The notes: generated by a model not told the origin, from the letters alone. A stretch of 64,000 bases of DNA from Dokdonella sp. (GCF_019634845.1 NZ_JAHCAQ010000010.1:80447-144446), one strand, 5' to 3'. Counted from the first letter of the stretch, positions 45,886-56,595 are shown. Numbers and translations are program-made.

Positions 45886-46350
45886 TCAGGCAGCGGTCGC
45901 CTCGATGACCATGGCCTCGATCGCATCGAGGTCGGGGATGATCGCGCGGTCGTCGCGCACGAGCACCTCGGCGCGCACGCCGGGGGGGTGCACCTCGTCG
46001 TCACTGGTGGCGATCAGCAGCTCCTGGGTGATCGTGGTCAGGCGCGGGAAGCCTTGCACGAGCAGCGCGATGAACGGCATCGCGGCGTTGCCGCCAAGCG
46101 CCTTGAGGATGGCCACGCGTGCGTTGCTGCGGCTTTCCTCGGCCAGGCGCCCGGTCAGCACGGGCAACGACACCAGCGGCAGGCGCCAGCCACGCCAGCG
46201 CAGGCGCCCGAGCAGCCAAGCCGGCGCCTGCTCGATCGGCTCTGGGGTCGTGTAACTGATGACCTCGGCCACCGTGGCGTTGGGCAGCAGCACGCGCCCG
46301 TCGGTGACCGGCACCATGACGCCGCGGATTTCACGTGGGAGTTCGGCCAT
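45886..46350 (-). CDS. chpC: CheW-like adaptor of the Pil-Chp system
   Basis: A 154-residue single-domain CheW-like protein: REIRGVMVPVTDGRVLLPNATVAEVISY at the start, then WLLGRLRWRGWRLPLVSLPVL and ARVAILKALGG. In the Pseudomonas system ChpC and PilI both connect receptors to the ChpA kinase. It is the last gene of the minus-strand pil-chp cluster, about 200 nt after chpB. The ATG at 46350 has GAGG nine bases upstream; a GTG at 46380 is less likely. Confidence 0.83.
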   Translation of the reverse strand: MAELPREIRGVMVPVTDGRVLLPNATVAEVISYTTPEPIEQAPAWLLGRLRWRGWRLPLVSLPVLTGRLAEESRSNARVAILKALGGNAAMPFIALLVQGFPRLTTITQELLIATSDDEVHPPGVRAEVLVRDDRAIIPDLDAIEAMVIEATAA

Positions 46351-46406
46351 CTTCGCATTCCTCGGCTGGCGCCGCGGCACATCGTCCGCGACGCAACTGA
46401 CACGGT

Positions 46407-46438
46407 GTCGACAAGGTGCCTGCCTGCGCCTTGTCGAC
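46407..46438. other. 10-bp perfect inverted repeat between chpB and chpC
   Basis: GTCGACAAGG at 46407-46416 and its exact reverse complement at 46429-46438 flank 12 bases. There is no T-tract, so it is not a classical terminator. It could be a regulator site or an RNA hairpin in the chpB-chpC transcript. Confidence 0.5.
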
Positions 46439-46552
46439 TCGGCGGGCCCGGCTCGTGTCCGGGTCCGCTTGCAACGGATCGGCGACCTGTGTCATCGATC
46501 CGTGGACGCTCCATCCATGGATCCGCCCATCCGGCCACCCTGCGGCGACCGG

Positions 46553-48427
46553 CTAGGCTCCAGCGGGTTCTTCGGCAAGCCTGGCGGCCAGTTCCTCGGG
46601 CGTACCCTCGAACTGGACCACGCCCGTCTCGAGCACGCCTTCGACCATCGTGCTGACGACGCAACTGTCGGGTGACTGCACATACACGCGTCCGCCCGCG
46701 GCCGCGACCTCGCGGCAGCCGGCAGCGGCATCGTCGGACATGCCCGAGAAGATGATCGCGCCGGCGCCGGGACCGAAGCGCTGGGCGACATCGCCGAGCA
46801 CGCGGTCGATCGACGGCCGGTACTCACCCGGCTCGTCGAGGTCGCGCAACACCACCACGCCCCTCGCGTCCACCAGCAACTGGCGATCATTGGGCACGAT
46901 CAGCACCTCGCCGTGGCTGGCACGCTCGCCATGCGCGGGTGCGCGCACCGGCATCGCGACCGCGCGCGCGAGCTGGCGCGTCATCGTTTCCACGTATTCG
47001 TCGCCCAAGTGCTGCGCGACGAGGAACAAGGCCGGGTAATCGCGCGGCAAGGCGGCGAGGAAGCTGCGTACGGCCTCGGGGCCACCGATCGATGCGCCAA
47101 GCACCCACACGCGCCGGACTTTCGCCGCGGCCGCGCTGTCGGGATCGAGCCAGGTCTCGTGCGAGGCCTTCTCGAAGGCCACCGGCGCCACGCTCTCCTC
47201 GAGCGGGACGAGTTCGAGCGACAGCCCGCCGCTGCTGGTCGGCAGCGGCACGCCGCCCTCTTCGACGTCGGGCGCGAGAAACTCGGCCGCGCTCATCTTG
47301 TCGACCTTGACCTCCTCGTCGGGATGCACGGGCGGCGGCGCGAGGACGTCGTCGAGCAATTCGTCGATCGACCACTGGCTGGCATCGCCGCTGGAGTGCA
47401 GCACATCGCCCGGCGCCTCGAGCTGCACCGGCGGCGGCGGCGCGTCGAAATCCAGATCGAGATCCAGATCGCCGAGCAGGGCGCTGGCATCGGCATCGGC
47501 TTCGTCACTGGCCGGCGCGGCGGCGGCGGGCTCGGGTGCAAGCGCAGGCGGCGCCGCCGGGATCGCAGCCGCTTCATCGAAAGCCAGTTCGTCCAGCTCC
47601 AATTCCATGCCGTGGGCCGGGTCGGTGTCGCCACTGCTCAGTTCGATGATGACCTCCTCGTCGGCCGCCGGCAGCTCGCTGGCGGCGTCGGGTTCGAGCA
47701 AGGCCGCGCCACCGCTGGTCGCGGGCGGCGCCGGAGCATCGAGTAATTCATCGAGATCGAACGCGAGCAGGTTGTCCTCGTCGGCCGGCGCCAAATCCGG
47801 CACCGCCAACGCCGCGTCGCCGGCTGCGTCGACCAGATCCGCCGCAGCCGGCGGTTCGGCCGCGACAGCCGATTCGAGTTCGATCGACCAGTCGGCCTCG
47901 GTTGCGTGCGGCGGCTCGGCCACCGGCTCGGCTTCGGGTACGGCCTCCGGCTCCAGTGCGAGCATCGGCTCGGCGGCGGCGACCGCCACCGGCTCGTCGC
48001 TCGACTCCGCCTGCATGTCGTGCCCGGCGTCGACGACGAGTTCGGGCACGGCCTCGGCATCGGCCGGGCGCGGCGGGTTGATGTCGGTGCTGCCGAGCAT
48101 CTTGGCGGCGAGATGGCGCATCCAGCGCGCCTGGTCCCAACCCGACAGGGCACTGGTGACGCCGGCATCGTTGATGAGCACGCGATAGCGGTCATCGTCG
48201 AGCAGGTCATAGACCTCGTCGAATTCGCTGTTGTCGCCATCGTCGAGATTGACGATGACGACCTGGGCGCCCGAGCGCTCGAGTGCGGCGCGATCGAAGG
48301 TATCGGCCACGCTCTCGTAGGCGATCGCGGCGCCGAGCGCATCGAGGGCCGCGCGCAGGTGCTCGTTGTGCGACGGCCTGTCACTGAGCAGAGCCACGCT
48401 TATGGCGGTGGATTCAGACACGTTCAC
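46553..48427 (-). CDS. chpB: CheB-like methylesterase of the Pil-Chp system
   Basis: A 624-residue protein. Residues about 8-120 form a receiver-like fold (SVALLSDRPSHNEHLRAAL..., QVVIVNLDDGDN) without a clear phospho-acceptor set. Residues about 125-420 are a long acidic, Ala/Pro/Glu/Asp-rich linker. The C-terminal methylesterase has the Ser site GASIGGPEAVRSFLAALP (about 435-452), the His in VAQHLGDEYVETM and the Asp in GMSDDAAAG. It should demethylate PilJ, although no pilK methyltransferase is visible here. The GTG start at 48427 overlaps chpA by 14 nt. Confidence 0.88.
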   Translation of the reverse strand: MNVSESTAISVALLSDRPSHNEHLRAALDALGAAIAYESVADTFDRAALERSGAQVVIVNLDDGDNSEFDEVYDLLDDDRYRVLINDAGVTSALSGWDQARWMRHLAAKMLGSTDINPPRPADAEAVPELVVDAGHDMQAESSDEPVAVAAAEPMLALEPEAVPEAEPVAEPPHATEADWSIELESAVAAEPPAAADLVDAAGDAALAVPDLAPADEDNLLAFDLDELLDAPAPPATSGGAALLEPDAASELPAADEEVIIELSSGDTDPAHGMELELDELAFDEAAAIPAAPPALAPEPAAAAPASDEADADASALLGDLDLDLDFDAPPPPVQLEAPGDVLHSSGDASQWSIDELLDDVLAPPPVHPDEEVKVDKMSAAEFLAPDVEEGGVPLPTSSGGLSLELVPLEESVAPVAFEKASHETWLDPDSAAAAKVRRVWVLGASIGGPEAVRSFLAALPRDYPALFLVAQHLGDEYVETMTRQLARAVAMPVRAPAHGERASHGEVLIVPNDRQLLVDARGVVVLRDLDEPGEYRPSIDRVLGDVAQRFGPGAGAIIFSGMSDDAAAGCREVAAAGGRVYVQSPDSCVVSTMVEGVLETGVVQFEGTPEELAARLAEEPAGA

Positions 48428-51400
48428 GCCTCAACACTTCCTGTACTTGCCGCAGCAGATCGTCTTCCTGGTAGGGCTTGCCGAGGTAGCGCTCGACGCC
48501 GATTTCCAGTGCGCGCTGGCGATGCTTCTCGCCTGTACGCGACGTGATCATGATGATCGGGATGCGGCGCAGGCGGGCATCGTTGCGCATGTAGGTGGCC
48601 AGTTCGTAGCCGTCCATGCGCGGCATCTCGATGTCGAGCAGCAGCAGGTCCGGAGTGCTGTCCTGCAACTTCTCGACCGCGTCGAGACCGTCCTTGGCGG
48701 TGGCCACCTCGTAGTCGGCACGCTCGAGCACGCGCGTGGTGACCTTGCGCATCGTGATCGAATCGTCGACCACCATGACCAGCGGCTTGCTGCGCTCGGC
48801 GACCGGAGCCTCCTGCACCGGCGCCATGAAGGCCGGCATTTTCTCGACCGTGCCTTCCTCGATGCGCGCACGCAGTGCGGCCAGGCGACGCACCAGCGGC
48901 GCCAGATCGAGAATGATCACGACCGAGCCATCGCCCATGATGGTGGCGCCGAAGATGCCCGGGATCGAGCTCAGCTGCGGGCCGACCGACTTGACGACGA
49001 TTTCGCGCGAACCGACCACGCCATCGATGCGGATCGCGGCGCGCTGATCGCCGGTACGCGTCATCAGCAGCGGAATCTGCGCCTCGACGTCGCCGCCATG
49101 CGCCCGCGGCAGGCCGAGCAGGTGCGGCAATTCGTAGATCGCGAATTCCTCGCCAGCATAGACGTGATGCGGATTGCCTGACGCCAGCCGCCGCTCCAGA
49201 TCCTCGTGCGCGATACGGGCGACGCCCTGCACCGACGACATCGGGATCGCGTAGTGGTTGTCGCCGCTCTTGATCAGGATGGCCTGGGTGACCGCCAACG
49301 TGAACGGCAGGCGCACCGTGAACTGGGTGCCCTTGCCGCGCGTGGAGTCGATCGCGAGCGAGCCGCCGAGCTGCTTGATCTCGTTGTTGACGACATCCAT
49401 GCCGACGCCACGGCCCGACAACTGGGTGACCTGCTCGGCGGTGGAAAAGCCCGTTTCGAGCACGAAACCGTACAGATCGCGATCGGACAGCTGCACGTCG
49501 GGCGCGAGCAGGCCGCGCTCGATGGCCTTGCGCCGGATCGCCTCGCGATCCATGCCGCGACCATCATCACTGATGCGCAGCACCACTTCGGTCGCTTCGC
49601 GGCTGACCGTGATGCCGACGGTGCCCTCGGCCGGCTTGCCGGCGGCCACACGTTCGGCCGGCGGCTCGATGCCGTGCGCCAGCGCATTGCGCAGCATGTG
49701 CTCGAACGGCGCCTTCATGCGCTCGAGCAGGTTGCGGTCCATTTCGCCGTGGGCGCCTTCGACCTTGAGCTGTGCCTGCTTGTGCAGTTCCTGCGCGGCC
49801 TGGCGCAAGGTGCGGCGCAGGTTCGGCACCATCGATTCGAACGGCACCATGCGCGTGCGCATGAGGCCTTCCTGCAGTTCCGAGCTGACGCGCGACTGCT
49901 GCAGCAGCAGCGTTTCGGACTGACGCGCCTGCTCGTCGAGCAGGCTCTGGATCGACACCAGGTCGGACACCGACTCGCCGAGCGCACGCGACAGCTGCTG
50001 CAGTTGCGAGAAGCGATCGAGCTCGAGTGGGTCGAACGTGGTGTCGTTGTCGTGCTGCTCGCGCTGGTAGCGCGCGATGATCTGCGCTTCGGTTTCGATC
50101 TCGAGCTTGCGCAGCTGCTCACGCAGACGGGTGACGGTCTGATCGAGCTCGACGAGGTTGCCGCGGAAGCTCGCGATCTGCTGCTCCAGACGCGAGCGGT
50201 AGATCGACACCTCACCCGCGTTGTTGACGAGCGTGTCGAGCAGGTCCGAACGCACGCGGATGACTTCCTGCGGCGCATGCGGCGCTTCCTCGCGGTCCAT
50301 CGCGGTCAGGTGGCGCGGCGCTGGCCGCGCCGGAGTCGGCGCCGCCGCCGGTACCGCTTCGGCAGCCACGACAGGCACAGCTGGCGTTGCGACCGCCGCT
50401 GCGGCCTGCGCTGCCGGCTGCTCCGGTCCCGGGATGCCGGCCGGGCGCTCGATGCCGGGCACGAGGTCGTACATGCGCGCGATCGCATGCAGTGGCATCG
50501 CCACGGCGCGCCGCGTGGACACGCGCTCGACCATGACATGCAGGCGGTCGAAACCGCGCTCGAGCGTCTCCACCGCGGCGCGATCGATGCGCACGCGGCC
50601 TTCGCCGAGCGCATCCACCAGCGATTCCATGGCGTGACTGAGGTCGCCGATCGGAGCGAGGCCAGCCATGCGCGCACCGCCCTTGAGCGTGTGCAGGTCG
50701 CGCTGCAGGGCCGAGATCAGCTCGTGGTCGTGTGGGCGCGCGCGCAACTGCGCGACGACGCCATCGACGTGGTCGAGGATGTCCTCGCCCTCGGCCACGA
50801 ATACGTCAAGCAGGTCGTCATCGATGTCGGGCAGCACGAGCTGGCCATCCGGCATCGGATCGTCCGCCAGCGGCAGCGCCGCCGGGCCGCTCAGCTCGAA
50901 GCTGACCGGCGCAGCCTCTTGTGCCGGCGCCGGCACTGGCGTTGCCGCAGGTTCCTCGCGCGCGGCTGCCGCCGGCTCGATCGCGGCGGTCGCGCCGGTC
51001 GTCGTGTCGGCCTCGTCGGCCGTCACCGCGGTGGCGGCGGGTGGCGTGACCGTTGGCTGCAGCGACTCGTCGATGAAGCCCGCCAGTTCCTCGTACACGG
51101 ATGCCGGCGCGGACGGCGGTGCCGCGGCCTCGTCGGCTGCGGCCGACAGGCGCTCGACGTGGGCATCGACTTCGGCTTGCAGCGCGGCGTCCGCCGCACG
51201 TTGCTGCGTCGCACCGGCGTCCGCATCGGCTGCGGCTGCGGCTGCCGGTAGCGGATGATCGTCCGACACGTCGGCAGCGAATTCATCGAGAGTCAGCGTG
51301 ATCTCCGGCGACGCGGATTCCTCCGCGACCTGTTCGCCGCCGTTGAGCTCGGAACCGTCGATGTACCACGGCAGTTCCACTTCGGGCTCGGGCACCGAAT

Positions 51401-54400
51401 CGCGCAGAGCGGCGATGCGCGCGGCGAGTTGCGCCGAATCCGCCAGCGGCGTCTCGTGCGCCGCCAACTGGCGCATCACCTCGCGCGACAGGCTGCAGGT
51501 ATCGCGCAGCACGCCGAGTCCCTCCGCCGGCACCGCCATGTTGGCCGCGCGCAGGCGCTTCAGGTAGGTTTCCAGCGGTGCCAGGACGTGGTCGAGGGTC
51601 GGGATGTCGACCATCGCGACTGCACCGTGGAAGGTGTGCACGGCGCGCAGCAGCGGCTCACTGAGCGGGGCCGCATGCGCGTCGGCGCCGCTCAGATAGT
51701 CGTCGATCGCACCGGTGTGGGCGGCCACTTCGGCCTGCAGGATGTCGAACAGCACCGGATCGATGTTGGGCAGCGGACTGACCCGCACCGGTTCGGTTGG
51801 CCGCGGGCCGAAAGCGGCCGTTGCTTCCACCGGCTTGACCTGGCTGACGACCGCCGGCGGTCGTGCCACGCGCACGCGGCGACGCACCGTCCGGCGCACC
51901 GTCTGCACGCTGGCCGCAGGCCCTTCGGGCACGCGCACGTCTTCGCCGGCAGAGAGGCGTTCGGCGGTGTCCATGATCGCATTGACACGGAACGCAGCGA
52001 CCTGCTCGCCGCGCAGCGCCGCGAGCAGGTCGCTGACCGACGCCAGCGCTCGATCCACGAGATCGACCACCGCTTCACTCGGGCCGATGCTGCGGTCGAG
52101 CACGCGATTGAGCATGTTCTCGACTTTCCAGCTGAACTCACCGAGCGTGGCAGCGCCAACCAGGCGTCCGGATCCCTTGAGGGTGTGGAACGATCGGCGG
52201 ATCGGCGTCAGCTGATCAAGATTGGAGGTGTCGGCCTTCCAGCGCGGCAGCTGCTGCTGCAGGTTGCCGATCTCCTCGCCGACTTCCTCGAGGAAGATGT
52301 CGCGGATGTCATCGTCGATTTCATCGCCGACCTTGGAGGCAAAGCCGGTGGGCAGGAGTTCGGCCGGAACCGCCACCTCTTCCTCGACCTCTTCCTCGAC
52401 CTCGACCCACTCATCCTCGCCGTGGTCTTCGACCGGCGCAGCCTCGGTCGGCGTCAGGCGCAGCCCGGCCAGATCCTGCGGCGATGCCTCCAGGGCGCGC
52501 GCTTCGCCGACCACGAGATCGGCCACATCGGCGCCCGGCAGCACTTCCACGTGCGGCTGCGGGTAGGCGGACTCCGCTGTGGCGCTGACAACTGGGTTGT
52601 CGTCGCGGGCCGCAGCCGGCGCCGGCTCGGTGGCAGCAGGTGGCACCACGGCCGGTGGCGGCGCGGGCGCCGTGGGCGGCTGCGGCGCCAGCGTAGCGGG
52701 CGGGATGTTGGCGTAGTTGCTGGTCTGCGCGATGCGCGCCTCGATCGCCGCAGGCGGCCAGTAGCCAAGCGCCTGCAGGCTGTCGCGGGCGACGTCGAGG
52801 ATGGCCTCGCGATTGCGCCGGTGTTCGCGCGTCGCATCGAGGTAGTACTCGATCGCAGCCAGCGAATCGGCCAGGCGATCCATCTGCTCGGCCGTCGGCA
52901 CGCGCCGATGCGCGATCAGCTCGATCTGCACGAAGCGCACGATCGCGGTGACGAGTGCGCCGGCATCGGCGAGATCGAGCATGCGCAGCGCGCCGGCGAT
53001 CTGTTCCAGCAGTTCGGGAATGCGCTCGACCCGCGCGTGATCCCACGGCGATTCGACGAAGGCGATGATGTCCTGCTTGGCCTGCTGCAGGTTGACGCCG
53101 GCCTCGCGCATCAGCGCGTCGAGCACGCGGCGGCTCTCGGCCTTCGGCAGCGTGGTCTCGCCGGCCGCCTCTTCACCGGGTGCCTCGCCGATGCGGTCGA
53201 TGTGGTCGTCGAGCGATGCTTCCACGTACAGCAGCGCGCCGGCGACGTCGAGCAGTGTGCCCTCGTCGATCGAGCGCTGGCCGCGTGCCATCTGCTCGAG
53301 CACCTCGCGCTGGTCGTTGACCACGCGACGCGGCACGCCGAGCCCGAGCATGCCGAGGGTGTCGCCGACGCGGTTGAGCGATTCGGCCTGGGCCTCGAGG
53401 TCGCGCGGATCGGTGTCCTGGCCGCGCAGGTAGATGTCGAGCGCCTCCTTGACGCGCAACAGATCGTCCTTGATGGCGGTCGATACGGTATCGAGCAGCG
53501 CGCGGTTGCGGCCCGTCATCGAGCCCTGCGCATGTTCGAGTTCGGTCTGGGTCGGCAGCAGCGCATCGAGCTGGTAGACGCCGCGGATCTGCGCGACGCG
53601 CGCCGAGCTGGCGCCGGCGGATTCGGCCTGCGCGAGGTAGTAGAGCAGGTTCTTGCACAGCTCGCGTGGCGGGCGCGCCGCGAACGCGGCCTCGCCGCCG
53701 TCGGCAAACCGATGGATCTCGCGGTCGACGCGACCGAGCAACAGCTTGACCGACACGCCCGACTGCAGGCCGCCGTCGGCGATGCAGTCGGCGATGCCGG
53801 CGGCGATCCACCACAAACGACGCGGCTCGACACCGTGCGACAGGCTGCGCAAACGGTCGAGCACCTCGCCGAGGCGGCGCACATGTTCGAGTGCGGTCTC
53901 GTCGCGGAACCACTTGAGCAAGGCCGCCTGGAAGGCCAGCCGCAGGCGCAGCGTCTGCGCACGCAACTCGGCCTGCGGCAGCTCGCGTGCGGTGCCAGCC
54001 GCCGCGTCGGGCAGCGGCGCGGCAAGGTTGGGCGTGAACAGGGCCGATTCGCTCAGCAGGTTCTCGCCGAGCACCGCGCGCAGATCGTTGAGCAGCGGCA
54101 GCAGGACGATCGGAATGTCCTTGTGGCCGCTCTGCAGGCGCTCGAGGTAATCGGGCAGCTGCACCATGCCGCGCATGAGCACCGAGTAGGCCTCGTCGCG
54201 CTGGCGCACGGTGTCGGCCACGAGCGCATCGGCGATGCGCTCCATGTTCTCGACCACCATCGCCGCGCCGTACAGCTCGACCATGCGCAAGGTGCCCTGC
54301 ACCTGGTGCAGGTGACGCGCGCAGTCGCGCAGCGCCTGCGGGTGGTCGGGTTCTTCCACCTGGAGTTCGAGCGCTTCGCGCGCCTGGGTGAGCGTGGCAT

Positions 54401-54458
54401 CGAGTGCCGGTTTCACCCAGCTCAACGCAGTGAAGGCACCATCGTCGTAAAGTTTCAT
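48414..54458 (-). CDS. chpA: hybrid histidine kinase ChpA (PilL) of the type IV pilus chemosensory system
   Basis: A 2014-residue CheA-type kinase. The N-terminal about 560 residues hold a degenerate Hpt-like segment (RHLHQVQGTLRMVEL, about 47-61). Recognisable Hpt sites follow: FHTLKGSGRL near 756, VHTFHGAVAM near 939 (Lys of the motif missing) and LHTLKGGARM near 1256. They are separated by long Ala/Pro/Glu-rich linkers. The kinase core contains MLRNALAHGIEPP (about 1590), ISDDGRGMD and LSGRGVGMDVV. A CheW-like domain follows, then a C-terminal receiver (VVDDSITMRK, about 1896; LLLDIEMPRMDG, about 1938; GKPYQ). It receives signals from PilJ and acts on PilG to drive twitching. Confidence 0.94.
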   Translation of the reverse strand: MKLYDDGAFTALSWVKPALDATLTQAREALELQVEEPDHPQALRDCARHLHQVQGTLRMVELYGAAMVVENMERIADALVADTVRQRDEAYSVLMRGMVQLPDYLERLQSGHKDIPIVLLPLLNDLRAVLGENLLSESALFTPNLAAPLPDAAAGTARELPQAELRAQTLRLRLAFQAALLKWFRDETALEHVRRLGEVLDRLRSLSHGVEPRRLWWIAAGIADCIADGGLQSGVSVKLLLGRVDREIHRFADGGEAAFAARPPRELCKNLLYYLAQAESAGASSARVAQIRGVYQLDALLPTQTELEHAQGSMTGRNRALLDTVSTAIKDDLLRVKEALDIYLRGQDTDPRDLEAQAESLNRVGDTLGMLGLGVPRRVVNDQREVLEQMARGQRSIDEGTLLDVAGALLYVEASLDDHIDRIGEAPGEEAAGETTLPKAESRRVLDALMREAGVNLQQAKQDIIAFVESPWDHARVERIPELLEQIAGALRMLDLADAGALVTAIVRFVQIELIAHRRVPTAEQMDRLADSLAAIEYYLDATREHRRNREAILDVARDSLQALGYWPPAAIEARIAQTSNYANIPPATLAPQPPTAPAPPPAVVPPAATEPAPAAARDDNPVVSATAESAYPQPHVEVLPGADVADLVVGEARALEASPQDLAGLRLTPTEAAPVEDHGEDEWVEVEEEVEEEVAVPAELLPTGFASKVGDEIDDDIRDIFLEEVGEEIGNLQQQLPRWKADTSNLDQLTPIRRSFHTLKGSGRLVGAATLGEFSWKVENMLNRVLDRSIGPSEAVVDLVDRALASVSDLLAALRGEQVAAFRVNAIMDTAERLSAGEDVRVPEGPAASVQTVRRTVRRRVRVARPPAVVSQVKPVEATAAFGPRPTEPVRVSPLPNIDPVLFDILQAEVAAHTGAIDDYLSGADAHAAPLSEPLLRAVHTFHGAVAMVDIPTLDHVLAPLETYLKRLRAANMAVPAEGLGVLRDTCSLSREVMRQLAAHETPLADSAQLAARIAALRDSVPEPEVELPWYIDGSELNGGEQVAEESASPEITLTLDEFAADVSDDHPLPAAAAAADADAGATQQRAADAALQAEVDAHVERLSAAADEAAAPPSAPASVYEELAGFIDESLQPTVTPPAATAVTADEADTTTGATAAIEPAAAAREEPAATPVPAPAQEAAPVSFELSGPAALPLADDPMPDGQLVLPDIDDDLLDVFVAEGEDILDHVDGVVAQLRARPHDHELISALQRDLHTLKGGARMAGLAPIGDLSHAMESLVDALGEGRVRIDRAAVETLERGFDRLHVMVERVSTRRAVAMPLHAIARMYDLVPGIERPAGIPGPEQPAAQAAAAVATPAVPVVAAEAVPAAAPTPARPAPRHLTAMDREEAPHAPQEVIRVRSDLLDTLVNNAGEVSIYRSRLEQQIASFRGNLVELDQTVTRLREQLRKLEIETEAQIIARYQREQHDNDTTFDPLELDRFSQLQQLSRALGESVSDLVSIQSLLDEQARQSETLLLQQSRVSSELQEGLMRTRMVPFESMVPNLRRTLRQAAQELHKQAQLKVEGAHGEMDRNLLERMKAPFEHMLRNALAHGIEPPAERVAAGKPAEGTVGITVSREATEVVLRISDDGRGMDREAIRRKAIERGLLAPDVQLSDRDLYGFVLETGFSTAEQVTQLSGRGVGMDVVNNEIKQLGGSLAIDSTRGKGTQFTVRLPFTLAVTQAILIKSGDNHYAIPMSSVQGVARIAHEDLERRLASGNPHHVYAGEEFAIYELPHLLGLPRAHGGDVEAQIPLLMTRTGDQRAAIRIDGVVGSREIVVKSVGPQLSSIPGIFGATIMGDGSVVIILDLAPLVRRLAALRARIEEGTVEKMPAFMAPVQEAPVAERSKPLVMVVDDSITMRKVTTRVLERADYEVATAKDGLDAVEKLQDSTPDLLLLDIEMPRMDGYELATYMRNDARLRRIPIIMITSRTGEKHRQRALEIGVERYLGKPYQEDDLLRQVQEVLRRERV

Positions 54459-54558
54459 GCGGTCGACCTCGACGGCGAAGCGGCGTGCGACGCCGGCGCG
54501 CCTTCCCGGCGCGAAGCAGTGGTGCAGCGTGGCGGATGGCGCCTGCTCATCACGTTCC

Positions 54559-56595
54559 TCAGCCTGGCAGCTTGAAGTCGGCGACCGAGCGACGCAGGTT
54601 GGCCGCGAGCTGGGCCAGGTTGCCGATCGACTCGGCAGTCTGACTGGCGCCGACCGATGTCTGCGAAGTGATGTCCTGAATCACGTTCATCGTGGACGAG
54701 ATGTTGGACGCCGCCACCGACTGCTGGCGCGCTGAAGTGGAAATGCCCTGAATCAGCGTCGCCAGGTTGTTCGACACGTTTTCGATCTCGCCCAGCGCCT
54801 GGCCGGCATCCTCGGCGCGACGGGCGCCGGACACCACTTCGGAGGTGGTCTGTTCCATCGAACTGACCGCCTCGTTGGTATCGGACTGAATCGTCTGCAC
54901 CAGCGTTTCGATTCGCTTGGTCGCGCCCGAGGCGCGTTCGGCGAGGCGTTGCACTTCGTCGGCAACCACCGCGAAGCCGCGACCCGCCTCACCCGCCGAC
55001 GCCGCCTGGATGGCTGCGTTGAGGGCGAGGATGTTGGTCTGCTCGGCGATGTCGTTGATGAGTTCGACGATCGAGCCGATTTCCTGCGAGGACTCACCCA
55101 GGCGCTTGATGCGCTTGGAGGTTTCCTGGATCTGGTCACGGATCGAGTCCATGCCTTCGATGGTCTGGCGCACGACCTGGGCGCCATTGGCGGCGATCTG
55201 CACCGAACGCTGCGCCACGTCGGCGCTTTCGGCCGAGTTCTTCGACACGGTGTCGATCGAGTGGGCCATGTCGTTGATCGCCACCGACGCCGAGCTGATC
55301 TGACGCGCCTGATGCTGCGCGGCATTGGCCAGGCTCATGGCGGTCGACTGGGTTTCCTGCGCCGCGGTTGATACCTGCACCGCGGTTTCGTTGATCGTGG
55401 TCACCAGGCTGCGCAGCGCTTCCACCGCGAAGTTGACCGAGTCGGCGATCGCGCCGGTGATGTCCTCGGTAACCGTCGCCTTGACCGTGAGGTCACCTTC
55501 GGCGAGCGAGCCCATCTCGTCGAGCAGACGCAAAATCGCGTCCTGGTTGCGCTGGTTGAGTTCGTTGGTGGCCTGCAGGCGACGACGCTGCTCGCGGAAC
55601 AGGTTGAGGCCCAGGAACAGCAGCAGCAGCATCGCGGCGGCGGCGGCCGCGGCGCCGATCAGCGGATTGGCCAGTGGTCGCTTGCTCGACAGGCCATCGA
55701 CCAGCTGCGCCATGCGCGAGGCACCCAGCAACACGTCCTGACTGTCGTTGAACGACTTGTCGGCGGCGTCCTTGGCCACCTGCAGGTTGTTGGCCGACTC
55801 GAGGATCGTCTTGATCGGTTCGTTGACCGACAGCCACTGGGTGGCGACGTCCTCGACGATCTGCTTGGCCGCGGCGTTGTCGAGCGGCTTGATGTTGAGT
55901 TCGGGCGCGCCATTGAGCAGACCGGCCACGACCGTCTCGTACAGGCGCGAGTCGCGCTGCAGGCCGTCGGCCGAAGCCTGGGTGTCGGCACCACCGGCGA
56001 GGATCTTGGTGACGCGACCACCCATGCGGTCGGCCAGCTGCATCTGGCGCGAGGTGACATAGACCTGCGAGGCGCTGGCGTTGCGGTCGGTCAGGATGTT
56101 GACGACCTCGCTCATGCGCGAGTTCAGCGCCGACAACTTGTCGGTGAAGTCCTTGGCGCTCGTGTTGGCGCTCAGGATGACGTTCTTGTTGTCGAGAATG
56201 TTCTTGGCATCGGCGCGCAGCATGCCCCAGGCCTTGGTCAGGGTCGCCAGGGTCGGCGCCACGCTGGCCTCGCCGGCGTAACTGGGCATGCCGCCGAGCT
56301 TTTGTTCACCCTTGTTGAGCGCGTCGACGTAGACGTCGATGTTCTTGCTGGTGCCTTCCAGCTCCTTGAACGCCAGCTCGTTGCCGCCGGCCGCTTCCGA
56401 GGCGAACTTGGCGAGCTGCTGCGAGGACACCTGGATCTGCGTCGTGTAGTTGATCGCCTGGCGGTCCTGGGCGTTCTTGAAGTACAGGAACGCAAACTCC
56501 GCGATCGCGACCGCAAACAACAAGCCGAGCAGCACGAACAACACCGTGTTGGCGCGTCCGCGATCGGTTCCCGTCGCACTCATCGTTGTACTCAC
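54559..56595 (-). CDS. pilJ: methyl-accepting chemotaxis protein PilJ
   Basis: A 678-residue receptor. It has an N-terminal membrane helix (about 17-36), a periplasmic all-helical sensor (about 40-310) of the PilJ type with ITYTTQ-like start ([20 protein letters not shown]) and a second membrane helix (about 315-335). A HAMP-like segment and the cytoplasmic signalling hairpin follow, with [35 protein letters not shown] near residue 525. PilJ senses surface contact or pilin state and controls ChpA. The GTG at 56595 has a GGGGG site; an ATG lies four codons inside. Confidence 0.94.
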   Translation of the reverse strand: MSTTMSATGTDRGRANTVLFVLLGLLFAVAIAEFAFLYFKNAQDRQAINYTTQIQVSSQQLAKFASEAAGGNELAFKELEGTSKNIDVYVDALNKGEQKLGGMPSYAGEASVAPTLATLTKAWGMLRADAKNILDNKNVILSANTSAKDFTDKLSALNSRMSEVVNILTDRNASASQVYVTSRQMQLADRMGGRVTKILAGGADTQASADGLQRDSRLYETVVAGLLNGAPELNIKPLDNAAAKQIVEDVATQWLSVNEPIKTILESANNLQVAKDAADKSFNDSQDVLLGASRMAQLVDGLSSKRPLANPLIGAAAAAAAMLLLLFLGLNLFREQRRRLQATNELNQRNQDAILRLLDEMGSLAEGDLTVKATVTEDITGAIADSVNFAVEALRSLVTTINETAVQVSTAAQETQSTAMSLANAAQHQARQISSASVAINDMAHSIDTVSKNSAESADVAQRSVQIAANGAQVVRQTIEGMDSIRDQIQETSKRIKRLGESSQEIGSIVELINDIAEQTNILALNAAIQAASAGEAGRGFAVVADEVQRLAERASGATKRIETLVQTIQSDTNEAVSSMEQTTSEVVSGARRAEDAGQALGEIENVSNNLATLIQGISTSARQQSVAASNISSTMNVIQDITSQTSVGASQTAESIGNLAQLAANLRRSVADFKLPG

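Noticed and set aside
51255-54575. 1106-codon plus-strand frame opposite chpA
   Set aside because: It is antisense to the ChpA frame, which shows Hpt, kinase and receiver motifs.
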